64,000 bases of DNA from Cryptomeria japonica (lineage: Eukaryota > Streptophyta > Pinopsida > Cupressales > Cupressaceae): assembly GCF_030272615.1 (NCBI RefSeq), contig NC_081409.1, positions 615,088,755 through 615,152,754 of the forward strand. The letters run 5' to 3'. The translations under genes were made by a program, and so were the position numbers. The notes under the pieces were generated by a model. The model was not told the origin of the DNA. It searched no databases and was given only the letters and a program-made list of their open reading frames with translations. Shown piece by piece: positions 44,464 through 56,360 of the stretch (position 1 is the first letter of the stretch; each line of letters starts with the position of its first letter).

Positions 44464-47095
44464 GATTGGATATTGATGTTGATGTTGTAGATATGATGTA
44501 TTTTGACACATTTCTATATGATATATGATATGCGTTCTTGATGAGCAATTTGATGGTGAATTTCATGTTATAATGTTTCTTTGTTGTGATGATGAATGCA
44601 ATATGAATGTGGTATGATGCAGTGATTTGATATAGCTTTATGTTGCGATGCATAATGGTTGATGAAAATCTTATTATAATGCAATGGACTATCATTATGG
44701 AATGTAATGTGATGATGTTTATTTTTGTGTGTCAAAATATGTGTTGAAGACTTTGGAAGAATTGTTAGTTGTTAGATGTAAAATGATCAATCAACTAAGT
44801 CAATCTTTGTTTATTCTAGATATGATGTGATACTGGATGATTCGATAGAAATTTTGATGAGAAAGTCTTCATCGCTTTTATTCGTAGTGCAATACATTAT
44901 CATCATTGAGCCTTATTGTATAAAAATGGAGCTTATTACACCAGGGTATAAGTAACCAAGATGTATAGATATATCATTGCAAAGAAACAAACATGTAACA
45001 GATAAGGAATGAAGCCTCCATTTTAGGAATTACACTAGGGTTCGAGGTATGTGTGGCATTCACAAACTGAATGCTCCTATCATAGACACCCACTAGAGCA
45101 ATTTCCCTAAAACATCATTGGTTCAAACCACAAACAACAAACAAAGAAAAGGATCATGTCCATCATGGCTTCTCTAGTCACTTTTGGACATCCTTGAGTA
45201 GCTAAAAGAAATGATCTTCACCAATTTGATAAAAAGAGTCAACCAAAAATAGACAAAACTCAACAGTTAGACTGATTGTGCCTTTGCGTTGATATGTTTG
45301 ATGTGATTTTGATAATGTCTGGTTTCAGAAGTTTTGGACCCCATATAAGACCGATCTGTTTGGTTTTGAGTGTACCGATTCTGTTTAAGACAAGATGTTG
45401 ATCAAGTTGATAGTTTGATAATTCGATAGATTAGACAATTGACCAGTTTGATTATAGATGTTTTGACAAGATAGTTGTATCCTTTGTTTAACTTCGTGTG
45501 AAGTGTTTGCTGGACATCCGTTGGGGCGTTTGATTCTTGGGAGACAATTTATTGCAAGTTTTAAATTGATATTTGAATGTGTCTGGTATTTTTTTAGGAC
45601 TTTATCTGAATGTTTTTGGATTTTAGTTTGTTTTTGATGTTTTTGTTTGATATTTTTCAGGACTTTATCTGAATGTTTTTGGATTTTTTTTTCAGGACAT
45701 TTATGTGATGTTTAGAATTTTTTTAGGACTCCATATGATTTTTAGAATTTTCCAGGTCTTTATTTGATTTTTAGAATTTTCCAGGTCTTTATCTGATTTT
45801 TAGAATTTTTTCAGGACATTTTATCTGGTGTTTTGATTGATTTTGAATTTTTTGATGTTTTTGGTATTTTCTTAGGACTCTATATGATTTTTGGGATATT
45901 TTCAAGACTTTTTCTGATTTTTAGGATTTTTTCAAGAATTTTTTTGAATATTTTTGGTATTTTTTCGGTTATACCCCCAAGTGTAGACCTACGATAATGA
46001 TATGCAACATGTATGTGGGGACAATCAATTGTCAATATGAATTTTGCAGGATGTATGACCAGAATGCAGTTCCTATTTGAACAAGGATGAGTGTGTGTGT
46101 CTTTCATTCTGAAATGCACTAATTGGATTAAAGGTGAGAAACATTTCAGAGATAGGAGTTCAATCCATTCTCAGAAAGACTTTGACCATCCAACATAACA
46201 CACTATGTAACGAAGATTTGTGAATGAAGGTGCGAAAAAATTCTCCATCAATCCTTGAAACTTTAATCTTCTTTTGCCCATGTGTGTGCATGTGTGTGCA
46301 TTTGAGTTCATTCTGACTCTTGTAACCATCAAAGACCCTTGGAATCCTATGTGGCTAGCCACGTGAGTTATTATGACTTCAAAAGCATCTTGGATAGAGC
46401 CTCGTTGGCAGCAAGCTTTTAGGGCTCCGACGAGGTTATGCACTATAATTTCTCAAATATTGCTCCATTGCCAACATGCGTCCATAGCCCTGATGGAGTT
46501 ATTCACATGTTCCCATAGTCAAGCTTTTATTGCACGTGATATTTTAGTCATATATCATTGTTTTTTTTGCCTTGAGATTGACATAACACTTTTTTCTTTT
46601 ATTTTCTTGCCTTGACTTGTAAGTAATGAAACCTACTTGGGTATGACAATTAAAACAACATTGAAGCAAAATATTGGATTTTTCACTAGCCACATGACCA
46701 ACTAGGTATTTGTAATGACTTGGAGCTTTTGATTAATGTGTGAGATATAGCAATTGATAGATTTTGGGTAAAAAGACTTGATAAGGAAACCTCTACCCAA
46801 CCAAGGATAAAGTGTAATCCCAATGCGATGTTGAAGATGAATGACTTAAGGACTTCCTAAAGACTTCATGAACAAGTATCTAGGAAATGAGTCATCCTTC
46901 GCTCCTTTCAGTGCTGACAGGTGAATCACTCAGACAATCATCATGTTTTATTGATGCAACTATATGAGAAAGCAATAATGATATGCAAATATATGTTGTG
47001 CAATGGTGATATGCAAGAAACTATGATGCATTCTGAAATGGAGATATGCAACGCAGAAGAGAAATATGAAAATGCATTACTGAAAATTGAAATGA
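44464..47095. other. Non-coding spacer between PMD and integrase in Gypsy D
   Basis: I see no credible ORF. Short ORFs on either strand have no recognisable similarity. It contains a degenerate minisatellite at 45580-45965 and otherwise plain AT-rich sequence. It probably includes the 3' untranslated regions of both convergent transcription units. Confidence 0.45.
45580..45965. repeat. Degenerate 28-35 bp minisatellite in Gypsy D
   Basis: Repeated phrases TTTTTAGAATTTTCCAGG, TTTTTTCAGGACTTTAT and CTGATTTTTAGGATTTTTTC occur ten or more times with variable spacing. The strand asymmetry (T-rich on plus) is strong. Confidence 0.75.
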
Positions 47096-48274
47096 ACCCA
47101 CCCTTAGATGTAATATCTTTTTAGATGCATACTATTGATGGGATCAGGGAGTGACTCTCCCTCCATTGTTTGTAAATGATAAATGCTATTTCCAATTACT
47201 TTCATGATGACAAAAGGACCTAACCAATTAGGTTTGAATTTTCTTGTTTTTTCACATTCAAGAAGGTTCCTTTAAATTTTATTTAAGAATGATATCTCCT
47301 ATTTCGAAGCAATGTGGGTTGACTCGTTTGTTGTAGCTTCTTCTCATTCTGTTTTGGTAGCCTTGTAAATGGTTTAGAGCACTTTGTCATTTTTCATCTA
47401 GGAATTCTAATTCTTGCAAACGTGCTACTCAATAGTTTTCTTCTGAGATAATGTTTTTTAGAGAGACTCTTAGGGATGGCAATTCTATTTCGATATGTAA
47501 AATAGCTTTTGCACCATAAACCAAAGAGCATGGTGTTGTACCAGTTGTCGTGTAGATACTAGTTCGATAAGCCCATAGAGCTGGATTTAGTTGGAGATGC
47601 CAATCTTGTCCATTGTCATTGACAACTTTCTTTAAAATTTTTAAAATAGTTTTGTTTGTTTCCTCAGCTTGACCATTGCTTTGGGGATAGTAGGGTATTG
47701 TAAAATGTTGCTAGATGTTAAATTGTTCACAAAGCTCATGCACTTCTTGATTTTTGAAGGGTCGTCCATTATCAGTTACAATGCACATGGGTACCCCATA
47801 CCTGCAAATAATATAATTCGGGATGACTTTAGCTATTTGCTTTCCTAATGTGCAAGTCATCAGGATTGCTTCAACCCATTTTGTGAAATATTCTGTAGCC
47901 ATGAGAATAAACTTATGTCTGTTAGAGGAGGTAGGATTTATTTTTCCTATAAGATCTAATCCCTATTGTGAAAATGGCCATGGTGATGTTATTGGCTGAA
48001 GATCTTGAGCAGCTGCATGAATGAGGTTCCCATGTATTTGGCATTGCTTGCATCTTTGGACATACTTGTAAGCGTCATTTTCCATTGTAGGCCAATAATA
48101 ACCTGTTCGTAATAGTGTTTTTTCTCGAGTAGGTCTAGAAGAATGTGCACCACATATTCCATCATGAACTTCTTTTAGGGCGATTTGTACCTCCTCAATA
48201 TCAAGACATCTGAGTAAGGTGTTGTCTATACTTTTTCTATATAAAGTATTAAGAATAATTGCATGTTTTAACAA
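47096..48274 (-). pseudogene. Gypsy D integrase
   Basis: The minus strand reads VHDGICGAHSS...LLRTGYYWPTM and YVQRCKQCQIHG (HHCC zinc region, 47963-48274). Then come WGLDLIGKINPTS, MATEYFTKWVEA, YGVPMCIVTDNGRPFKN (47711-47902), YYPQSNGQAEETNKTIL and LWAYRTSICTTTGTTPCSLVYG. The C-terminal part is KFKPNWLGPFVIMKVIGNSI with YHLQTMEGE (about 47140-47250). The first Asp (GLDLIG), the Asp of TDNG and the Glu of GQAEETNK are all present, so the DDE triad is complete, though stops and shifts interrupt the frame. There is no chromodomain, as expected for Tat elements. Confidence 0.85.
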
Positions 48275-48322
48275 TTGTCGGATGAGTGCCTTCCTTTGAT
48301 TCTGTGAAAGATGGAGAGGTAT

Positions 48323-48855
48323 TTATTGATCATGCAAGTATGCATATATATCTATGTACCATGGAGATTTAGGTCCTATTATCATACATACATATTCAAT
48401 GGATGGTATTTCATAAGCTAGGACAATGAGTTGTTCTACTTTAAATTCAAAATGAGTCCCATCGTTTGGCATATCCAAGAGAGATCCTATCGTCATCATT
48501 GCATTTGCTGCCTTGTTTTGCACTCTCGGTATCTGTTCAAATGTGACCTTGGTGAAGTGTTTCTTGTATTCTTCCACCAATTATTTGTATGGTTGTAACT
48601 TATCGTCTTTTATATTATAATCATCATTGACTTTATTAATGATGAGTTGTAAGTCTCCAAAGACCTGTAGGTCTTTGATCTTCCATTGTAGTGTAGTGCA
48701 TAGTCCTACCATCAGGGCTTCATATTCAACAATATTATTGGTTCAAGGGAAGCTAATCCTGAATGATTTTGGAATTGAATCTCCTTGAGGAGTTATGAAC
48801 ATAATTCCTGCTCGTGCTCCATGATTTTTATGTGAACCATCAAAGAATAATTTCT
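48323..48855 (-). pseudogene. Gypsy D second RNase H (archaeal-type aRNH)
   Basis: The minus strand reads KLFFDGSHKNHGARAGIMFI, TPQGDSIPKSFRISFP, TNNIVEYEALMVGLCTTLQW, LQVFGDLQLIINKVNDDY, VEEYKKHFTKVTFEQIPRVQ and NKAANAMMTIGSLL. It is a second, separate RNase H after the usual one, with catalytic residues visible: Asp in FFDGS, Glu in EYEAL and Asp in FGDLQ. Three stops break it. An additional aRNH between RNase H and integrase is a defining trait of the Tat lineage. Confidence 0.85.
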
Positions 48856-49377
48856 AGGGCGTTTGTGTCGATAGTGCAGATACTGATTCATCTAGAAAAA
48901 CTATCACCATTGGATGATAATCTTGTAAAGGTGCTTCTGGAAGTTGGTCTTCTATGATTTGTCCTTTTATAAATTTTCTATTGACATATTCGATGTCGAA
49001 TTCACTAAGTATCATGACCCACTTTGCAATTATTCTGGTTAGTGCTTCTGTATTCATCAGATATTTGAGTGGATCAAATTGTGCAACAAGATGTACTTTA
49101 TGACTCAACATATAATGTCTCAGTTTTTGTGAAATATAAAGACTACTACAAGACATGCTCTTTCTATTTGTGTGTAGTTGAGGTCATATCCAATGAGTGT
49201 TCTACTGATGTAGTAGATGACTCTCTCTTTTCCTTGTGCATCATGGTGCGCGAGGAGAGCGCCTAAAGAGGAATTTGTTGCAGCTATATATAGGAGTAAT
49301 GGTTTACCATGTATGAGTGGAACCAATACCAGAGTGGACAATAGATATTATTTTAGTGTCTTGAATGCCTCTTGGCA
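48856..49377 (-). pseudogene. Gypsy D first RNase H, catalytic Asp replaced
   Basis: The minus strand reads PLLLYIAATNSSLGALLAHH, DAQGKERVIYYISRTLIGYD, LNYTQIERACLVVVF, RHYMLSHKVHLVAQFDPLKY and LMNTEALTRIIAKWVMILSE. It is the normal Gypsy RNase H position. The first catalytic Asp, found in other Gypsy elements as TDAS, is absent (YIAATNSS). From general knowledge, Tat elements often degrade this first RNase H after acquiring the second; here this may be ancestral rather than late decay. Confidence 0.8.
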
Positions 49378-50488
49378 TTATTGTGTCCATTGAAATGTAA
49401 CACCTTTCTTTAAAAGTTTTTGGAATGGTTGGCACTCTTCTACCAATTGGGCAATGAAGCACCTTATGGACTGTAATCGTCCTTGTAGACTTCTAAGTTG
49501 TTTGAGCATAGCAGGTGATGGCATGTCTAAAATAGCTTTCATTTTCTCTAGATCTATCTCGATTTCATGATTGGATATAATGAAGCCCAAGAGTTTTCCA
49601 GATGTTACCCGAAGATGCATTTTTATTTATTTAGTCTTACATTATATTGCTCAAGTCTATCAAAGATCTTAGCCAATATGTTTAAGTGACTATCCCTTGT
49701 TTTGGACTTTGCTAGCAAGTCATCTACATAATCTTCCATGATTGTGTGTATCATGTCATGAAACAAGGTGGTCATTGCCCTTTGATAAGTGGTATCACAT
49801 TCCAACAATATGTTCCCCATGGACAAGTGAATGTTGTTTTAGGTTGGTCTTCTGGTGTAATTTTGATTTGATTATAACCAGAAACATCATCTATGAGTGA
49901 TAGCATTTCATTTCCAGCTGTCAAGTCTATTATGATGTCTATGTTAGGGAGTGGAAAGTCATCTTTGGGGAAAGCCTTGTTAAGATCCCTAAAGTTGGTG
50001 TAGATCCTAATACCGCTAGTATGCTTGGATATCGAGACTAGATTTGAAATCCATTCAACACAGTCTATAGGCCTAATGAAACCCACATCTAACAATTTAT
50101 GTAGCTCAATTTTGACTAACAAGGCTATGTGAGGGTGCATCTTCCTGAGATTTTGTTTATATGGTTTTACCCCTAGAAGTAATGGCAAGTGATGCAAGAC
50201 CAATTCTAGGCCTAATCCAGGCATATCTGCATAAGACCATGCAAAGTTGATGGGTCTTTGCTCAAAGAATTTGATAAATTTTTCTTTTTCTACTAGATCG
50301 AGGGATTTTTCTAGGTGAATGTTATGAACTTTCTCAGGATCGCCGATGTTGATTTCCTCAGTTTCTTCTACCAATAATGTTGACCATTCTTTATCAATAG
50401 GTAGAGCATCCATTATGTATTTAGCTTTATCATCACTGTCGTGATTAAGAGAGGAGCTTGTTTCTCCAAAATATGGAGTTCTATCCAA
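49378..50488 (-). pseudogene. Gypsy D reverse transcriptase
   Basis: The minus strand reads FAWSYADMPGLGLELVLHHL, KPYKQNLRKMHPHIALLVKI, ELHKLLDVGFIRPID, WISNLVSISKHTSGIRIYTN, FRDLNKAFPKDDFPLPNIDI, MLSLIDDVSGYNQIKI, PEDQPKTTFTCPWGTYCWNV. After a shift come TYQRAMTTLFHDMIHTIMED and YVDDLLAKS (YVDD codons at about 49719-49730). SYADMPGL, RDLNKA.PKDDFPLP and PWGTYC are strongly conserved in Tat elements. All active-site aspartates are present; frameshifts near 49800 and a stop at 49621 disable it. Confidence 0.92.
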
Positions 50489-51765
50489 ATCTACTGCATA
50501 ACCAACTTTGTGATCATTATAAGGGAATCCATCCCTTGCACCAAAGAATTCAGCTATGGTTTCATCATTTTGAAACTAATCTAAATGTGGCTTTCCTTCT
50601 TGCCCCTAGTCAATCAAACATGGATGCATGAGGAGCAAGTCTCTGTCTCCTGTTGTCTTAGAGGATCCTGATATAATGCATACTTAGTTATGATCTGTTG
50701 TTTCTTCATCATAAATTGATGGCTGGTTGTCTTCATTGTCAGACGGAAATTCATAGTCATGAGAATCTGTGATGCTTTCCATGTATGTTTCACTTTCTAA
50801 TTTTGTGTCACTTAGCTACTCTTGTTTTGGTAATTGAGTTTGTTGTAAATGAGTGGATCTCCTTTGTATTGTGGATACCCTTCTTAAACCTGTTATTAGT
50901 CTTTACAGTTTTTCTTCATTTGATTCAAATGGAGGAGCTGAAGTTGTTTCTCTAGGAAAAAGTATTGACAATAACCAAGGATTTGGTTAATCTGCTGGTG
51001 TTAAACCTTTATCTATTACCATGTTTTCTTCTGTAGATGATTCAGGTACTATACTGCTAGATGTCTCTATGCTAGGTTCTTGCAGAAGTTGCCTCATGTC
51101 TTCACCATGTGGTTCTGTGATAGGATATGTTGGTGGTCTCTTTCTTTTTTGAGGTGGAGAGAAATACATCTTTGTTGATGACTGATTTTGAGGTATGTAT
51201 TCTGAGGGTAACCTTGGCTTATTTAATATATCCAATGTATGTTGTCTAGCTTCTGTTATTTGCGGCACATATTTATATCCCAAGCCTTGATTCTTTGGGT
51301 TTTCTTGTGGTATAAAAGGTTCTAATATTCCTTATTTTTGTAGTCCTAATATTGTGGTGTCATCATACCCATGTTTTTGTAACATCTTGTAGCCATTTCC
51401 ATATTGATGCAGAGGTATCCTGGGTACTACCATGTCATCTTCTTCTTTGTATATCTAGTGATTGATATCTTCATTTAGGGATTCTTCTTGTAGGTCTCCC
51501 CATATAATGAAAGAGAAAGAATCTGAGTACTTTACTATTTCTTTTCATTTTTCTTGCTTCATTATTGTGTTTTGAGGCTTCCCAAAAGACCTGGGAGAAA
51601 ATGATGATTGTTTTCCATCTGATGTACTTGAAATGGAATATTCTCCACAACCAACTTCTTTAATATGCAGAGAAGATGTGTTTGGTGTATTTTCTCTGTT
51701 TCTTTAATTGATAATGATTCCATTTGTAGGTGAATGGGAGCTTCCTAATTGTTTGGTACTTGATT
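50489..51765 (-). pseudogene. Gypsy D linker between protease and reverse transcriptase
   Basis: A degenerate coding stretch. The clearest open part (50987-51283) reads MGYKYVPQITEARQHTLDIL and a Pro-rich stretch. It is Ser/Glu/Pro-rich and probably disordered. Tat polyproteins have a long poorly conserved linker here. Stops are frequent and I assign no function. Confidence 0.55.
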
Positions 51766-52417
51766 TTATGAGCCTGCCCTTAAATACTTACAGTGTTGGA
51801 AAGGGTTTGGGTCACCATGGACAGTGATCTCTATACCATTATATGGGAACTTTACACATTGGTGAAAAGTTGATGGTACTACTTGCATTGTATGTATCCA
51901 TGGGTGACCTAATAACATATTATACCCCAATTCTCTGTCTAGTACTTGAAAGGTGATATTTGTTGTAACTAGTCCCACTTGTATTGGTAAAGTCACCATA
52001 CACTTAGAAGGGCGTTCCTCGTCATCATAGGCTTTGATATTGATTCTCTTAATAAAGTCAATATAATGTTCAGAATATCTTAAAGCTTTGATCAAATGTA
52101 GATTGCATATGTTGAGGCCAACACCACCATCTATAAGTACTCTTTGAACCTTTTTTCGATCAACAAAAGCTTATAAGTGCAAGGGATCATTATGCCTGGG
52201 TCGGTTTGCAGGGATATCTTATTCAGTGAATACGACCTTTGAAGCTGCCAAGTTTCCAACCATAGATTGAAATTTTTTCTCATCAATATGTTTAGCAACA
52301 ACTGAATCTTGTAAGGCTTTATCGAGGACCGCTTTAAGGGTTGGTGATATGTGCAATAACTCAAATAGTGAAACTTGGGCTGGAGTTCGCTTCAACTGAT
52401 CCACCATATTATAGTTG
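51766..52417 (-). pseudogene. Gypsy D protease
   Basis: Fragments read NYNMVDQLKRTPAQVSLFEL (52380-52430), NRPRHNDPLHLxAFVDRKKV, then VQRVLIDGGVGLNIC (about 52105-52150), which carries the aspartic protease Asp in DGG form. LGYNMLLGHPWIHTMQVVPS and TFHQCVKFPYNG follow, the classic flap-to-C-terminal block of Tat proteases. The last 109 codons (51766-52095) are open. Processing of the Gag-Pol polyprotein would be its role. It is broken upstream by stops and a shift. Confidence 0.85.
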
Positions 52418-52876
52418 CTAGTTATTGAAGGCATGTTTGTAGGCACTCCTTGTAATGTGACTTTTTGTTCTTCTAGTGATGACGACACAATCTCTTGTTT
52501 TAGGGTTCACTATAATTGTAGCTACCATTTCATGTCCTTCACTTAGTGTGTTAATGACATAGTCAAATGTTACATTGGTATAATTGACAGTATTGTTTTG
52601 TGCATTAGAACTAGAAGCCTTTCCTTTGTTATGTTTGACAAAAGGATCTTTGAAAATAGTATGATCTGTATTTGGTGCTTTATTATTATCCACAGTAATG
52701 TCACCTTGATCAATGAGATCTTGGATGAGGTTCTTCAATTTGTAGCAACTTGCTATCTTGTGACCCTTATTGCGGTGATATTCACAAAAATCATTGTCAT
52801 TCCACCAAACAAGGTTAAATGGACCTCGTTCATATGGCCTAGCTTCTGGTAAAGTTATGGCATTGTTCTGTATCAA
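52418..52876 (-). pseudogene. Gypsy D gag C-terminus with Tat-type zinc knuckle
   Basis: A 152-codon open frame reads WWNDNDFCEYHRNKGHKIAS and CYKLKNLIQDLIDQGDI. CxxHxxxxHxxxxC (C-EY-H-RNKG-H-KIAS-C) is the variant knuckle typical of Tat/Ogre gag, in place of the CCHC knuckle of other Gypsy elements. All four metal ligands are intact. The downstream part is Asn/Lys-rich and leads into the protease region. Confidence 0.85.
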
Positions 52877-53990
52877 CTTCTTTAGTGCCTATTCAATAGG
52901 TTCTCTGAGGGGTGTGAAGTTCCTTCTAGGTGTGCCTATCCTTGGAGGCCTTCAATTATTTGACTGTAGTGCATTGGTGTTGTTTGTCTGAGACTGGTTC
53001 TTATCAATTGGTCCTTGTAGAGATACTGCTGGTTGAGCTCTGTTTACAACACGTGCGTCAACAACTCCATCGTTTGTGACATTTTTGTTTCTAGACCAAA
53101 ATTTTGGTCTTTCATTGATTGTGCTGGTTGTTGGTCCACTATCCTTGTGGTGTTTAAATATCCCTTGTTCTAATAGACATTTCTCACATTTGATGCCTTT
53201 TTCTGTCATGTCTTTAAAATTATTTAGGCATTGCATTTGTAATAGATATTTAATCGAAGGCACAAGATTTTCATTGAAGATGTCTACTTGCTCTGCTTCA
53301 GGGATGTGACTAAGACATCTATGATATAAGCTTCTCCATCTTTTCAAGAATGTGGCGAAAGTCTCACCTTCTTTTTGCTCTGTTGCACATAAATCCATTA
53401 ATGTAATTGGATTATCTATGTTGAAGGAAAAGTTGGATATAAGTAACTCAGCCAATTCTCCCCATGAAGTAATTTTTGGTGGAAGGTGTGAAAACCATTC
53501 TAATGTTGTCCCTCCTAGGCTCTTTGAAAATAATATCATTAAGTATGTATCATTGTGAGCTACTTTAATGCATGCCATGAAGAATTATCTTATGTGATCT
53601 CGAGGATCCCCTTTCCCTCTATATTTGTCAAACCTTGGAGTTTCAAAATGTGGGGGAAAAGGTGGCATGTGTAATTTTCTGTCAAAAGGATATGAATAGA
53701 GATCCTCCATGGTCTAGCTCTCTTTATCATTACCTGCTTGCATACTGGCCATTTTCTTTTGAAGGTTCTCCATTTGTTGAGTCAAAAGTTATGTTTGGGT
53801 TATTGGTGTATTGACTTGATGAATGTTCCCCACAAAAGGAATAGTATTTGAGTACCTTTGAGCTTGTTGAAATGTCGACAACCCAGGTAACTGTGTGCCA
53901 TAAGTCCCAGTAGGTGGTGTGAAGTATGTAAATTGTGGAGTGGCATTTGGTTGACCCAAGCTAGTTGTCCCTTGGTTCACATTCTAACTA
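52877..53990 (-). pseudogene. Gypsy D gag capsid region
   Basis: The minus strand from about 53680 reads MPPFPPHFETPRFDKYRGKG and DPRDHIRxFFMACIKVAHND. Then 52952-53578 (208 codons open) gives SLGGTTLEWFSHLPPKITSW, GELAELLISNFSFNID, EQKEGETFATFLKRWRSLYH and EAEQVDIFNENLVPSI. The order F..P.F..Y.GKGDP..H, W-F..LPP..I.SW, EGE....F..RW is the retrotransposon gag fold of the Tat lineage. A Gln/Thr/Pro-rich N-terminal tail occupies 53789-53980. Stops occur at about 53590, 53715 and 53787. Confidence 0.9.
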
Positions 53991-54470
53991 TTGTGGGTGG
54001 AACCGACTGAAATTGTTGGTTGAATTATGTTTTCCAAGGTAGTGGTGTGAGTCATTGGATCTTGCAGTGTCATATTTGGCATTATCAATGTTGTAAGATT
54101 GGCACTTGTTGGTGCCACATTGATTGTGCCAAGGTTGTAGGCATATTGGCATTTTGAGATATACCTTGCGTTGATGTAGCAATTGTTGCTTATGTTTGTG
54201 TTGTAACTGACATTTGAGGTACATTCTCATTTAATGTCACACCTTGTGGCAATATTGTTAAAATATCTACCCCTAGCGGTAACTTCGCCCAATTTTGGAC
54301 TAAGAGAGAGATATCTATCTCTGTCACTATTAATGAGAGCGTTGATAATCATTAATGTTGTGAGATATTTTTGGGCCGCTTCTAGCTCTTCCTTTGTCAA
54401 ATTATGTCGTATTTCATCAATGAAAGGCATCTTGTTCGTGTTTGTTGACATTGTTGTGGGTGTGTAACCC
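53991..54470 (-). pseudogene. Gypsy D gag N-terminal extension
   Basis: The open segment 54227-54451 reads MSTNTNKMPFIDEIRHNLTK and EELEAAQKYLTTLM, a helical, weakly conserved sequence. It continues after frame changes in a Gln/Asn-rich tract. It probably belongs to the N-terminus of gag. There is no recognised domain. Confidence 0.45.
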
Positions 54471-54599
54471 TATGTTTTTTGTGTGGATAGATCCATATTC
54501 CATGTTGGGTTGACCAGAGGGTCATTGTTAGGATCCATTTGGTTTTTTGCCTTTTGAGCATGCATTAATGGCATGAATATTTCTTCAAAGTGATCTTGA

Positions 54600-55342
54600 C
54601 TCTCTAAGAGGTGTATGCAAGACTTGATTAAATGCAGCTAAATATGCTTCTATGACCTCGTAAAAAACTAAAGTGCAGACAATGTGATCTATGATGATGA
54701 CTTGCTATCTAGGATTTTGAAATTCGAACACAAGATTTTCAGTGTATTGCCGAAAAGCTTCAAATTCTGCCTCTTCTTTAATTTGATTTTCAAGGTCCAT
54801 GTCTATCTATACTGATTTCCAAACTTCTTCATCTATGACAACCTGGACTAAGTTGTATTGGTCTTGATCAATTATTAATTCCCCAGTAAGGATATTCAAA
54901 CCGTCAATTATTTGTAATTGAACGTTGTTTGCCCCAAGATTTGTTTGTTCAAATGGGAATTGACCATTTCCTTTTAGACCCATGTGTTGAAGATTACTAT
55001 GCAGACAATGAAGACCCTAAAAAAGAATGAATGATACTTAAAATGATTGACACTTTTTCTTTTCTAACACGGTTTGAGGAATGTTTCTATGGTCTTCTCT
55101 ACCAATTGTCTAATAGATTCTTTCTAAGCTTCTCTTTGTATCTTTTTCCTTAGTTTCCCATCGAGATGAATAGACTTTCAGATTTCATCATCTATGATGA
55201 CCTCAACTGTATCATATTGGGCACGATTGACTCTTACTTCCCAAGTGAGATTGTCTAAACCATCAATTATTTGTAATTGGTCATTGTTAGGCCCAAGATT
55301 TGGTTGTTTGAATGGGAATTCTCCATCTCCTCTAATACCCAT
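54600..55342 (-). pseudogene. Tandemly duplicated ORF upstream of gag in Gypsy D
   Basis: Two copies about 359 bases apart start MGIRGDGEFPFKQPNLGPNN (ATG at 55342) and MGLKGNGQFPFEQTNLGANN (ATG at 54983). Both continue QLQIIDGL..LT.E and a V(I/V)IDDE-type segment, then a charged region with EA and F..P endings. Each copy has one or two stops. The protein has no family I recognise. Ogre-type Tat elements are known to carry an extra ORF1 ahead of gag, and this may be its counterpart, duplicated. Confidence 0.6.
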
Positions 55343-56204
55343 GGACTTAGGTATGATTCATATAATCTAATGCAACACTAACCTTAAGACAATTTAGCGA
55401 AATGACTTGTGTGAGGAATTTACGTGATGATTCTAATGGAACCTCTGCACGAATTCAATACCTAGGACCTATGATCTCTTGAAAGTAACATGTTCATCAT
55501 CTTTGAATTTGTGCAAAAGGTTTGGTTCTGATGTTGGTTTTGTTTTTGACACTTGTCTTTGTTGAAGTTTTGTTTGATCTTGTTGAACACTGAAAATTTT
55601 GACTTTGTTTTGATTTGTATCTTGCAATGTTTTTAATTTGTCAAAGTATAGCAAAGGACATAGTAGTCACATCAAAAGAATAAAACCATGAAAAGAACAA
55701 TTGTTTAGGAAATTTTTTCAAATTTCCATGAATGATGGAATCTTTTTCAAGACCCCATTTTGTTTTCGTTATATTTGGGCAATTCAATATCACATCAAAC
55801 AGACTCTCCTAAGGTCAAAAGGTCACAAGTATTACCACAACCCACATCTTGATACTTTGTCATCTCAAACAACCCTCTCACACCCTAAGGTGCGCCCATT
55901 TTTTTGCCTTTTTTTGGAAATTAGATCAAAGAAGATTGCTCCTCTATTGGTCTGTTATCTTGGGAGATATATGGTGAGTGTCTTGGAAGTAGATTCTTCC
56001 CCACACTTGCACTGTGATAAAACAAGTGTCTGGTTACTGACTCGGCTTGGCTTCTAATTTCTATGGTGTTTAAACAGGGTTCCATTCGAGTGGTCACAAT
56101 CAGCAGCATTTTACACTTCGTTGAGGGAGGTCTCCCAGTCTATAGAGGTTACACTCTATAGATTTTAACGCACCGTATAGGCACTAAGGGAGGCATAACG
56201 CCAT

Positions 56205-56360
56205 TGTGACAACATGTAACACTCGTCGCACATGATTTTCATCACATACGCATTCGATTATAGTGGCTTGGCTAACTTGGCTTTAGCCGTTGTCCACTTA
56301 GGTCGTTCCCCTCTCACTAGCCTTAATGGCGCCCTAAGGGAAACTTAGGAGGGCATGCCC
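56205..56360. repeat. Leader block of Gypsy D shared with 59890-60070
   Basis: TATAGTGGCTTGGCTAACTT...GCCCTCTAAAGG is similar over about 110 bases to the reverse complement of 59905-60020, with shared words CTTGGC.TTAGCC, CCACTT.GGTC and AGCCTTAA.GGC. Confidence 0.7.

Noticed and set aside
52598-53558. Plus-strand ORFs opposite the Gypsy D gag
   Set aside because: Antisense shadows of a clearly recognisable gag frame.
55701-56057. 118-codon plus-strand ORF in the Gypsy D leader
   Set aside because: No recognisable motif, opposite to the gag-pol strand, in a leader region; kept only as non-coding leader.
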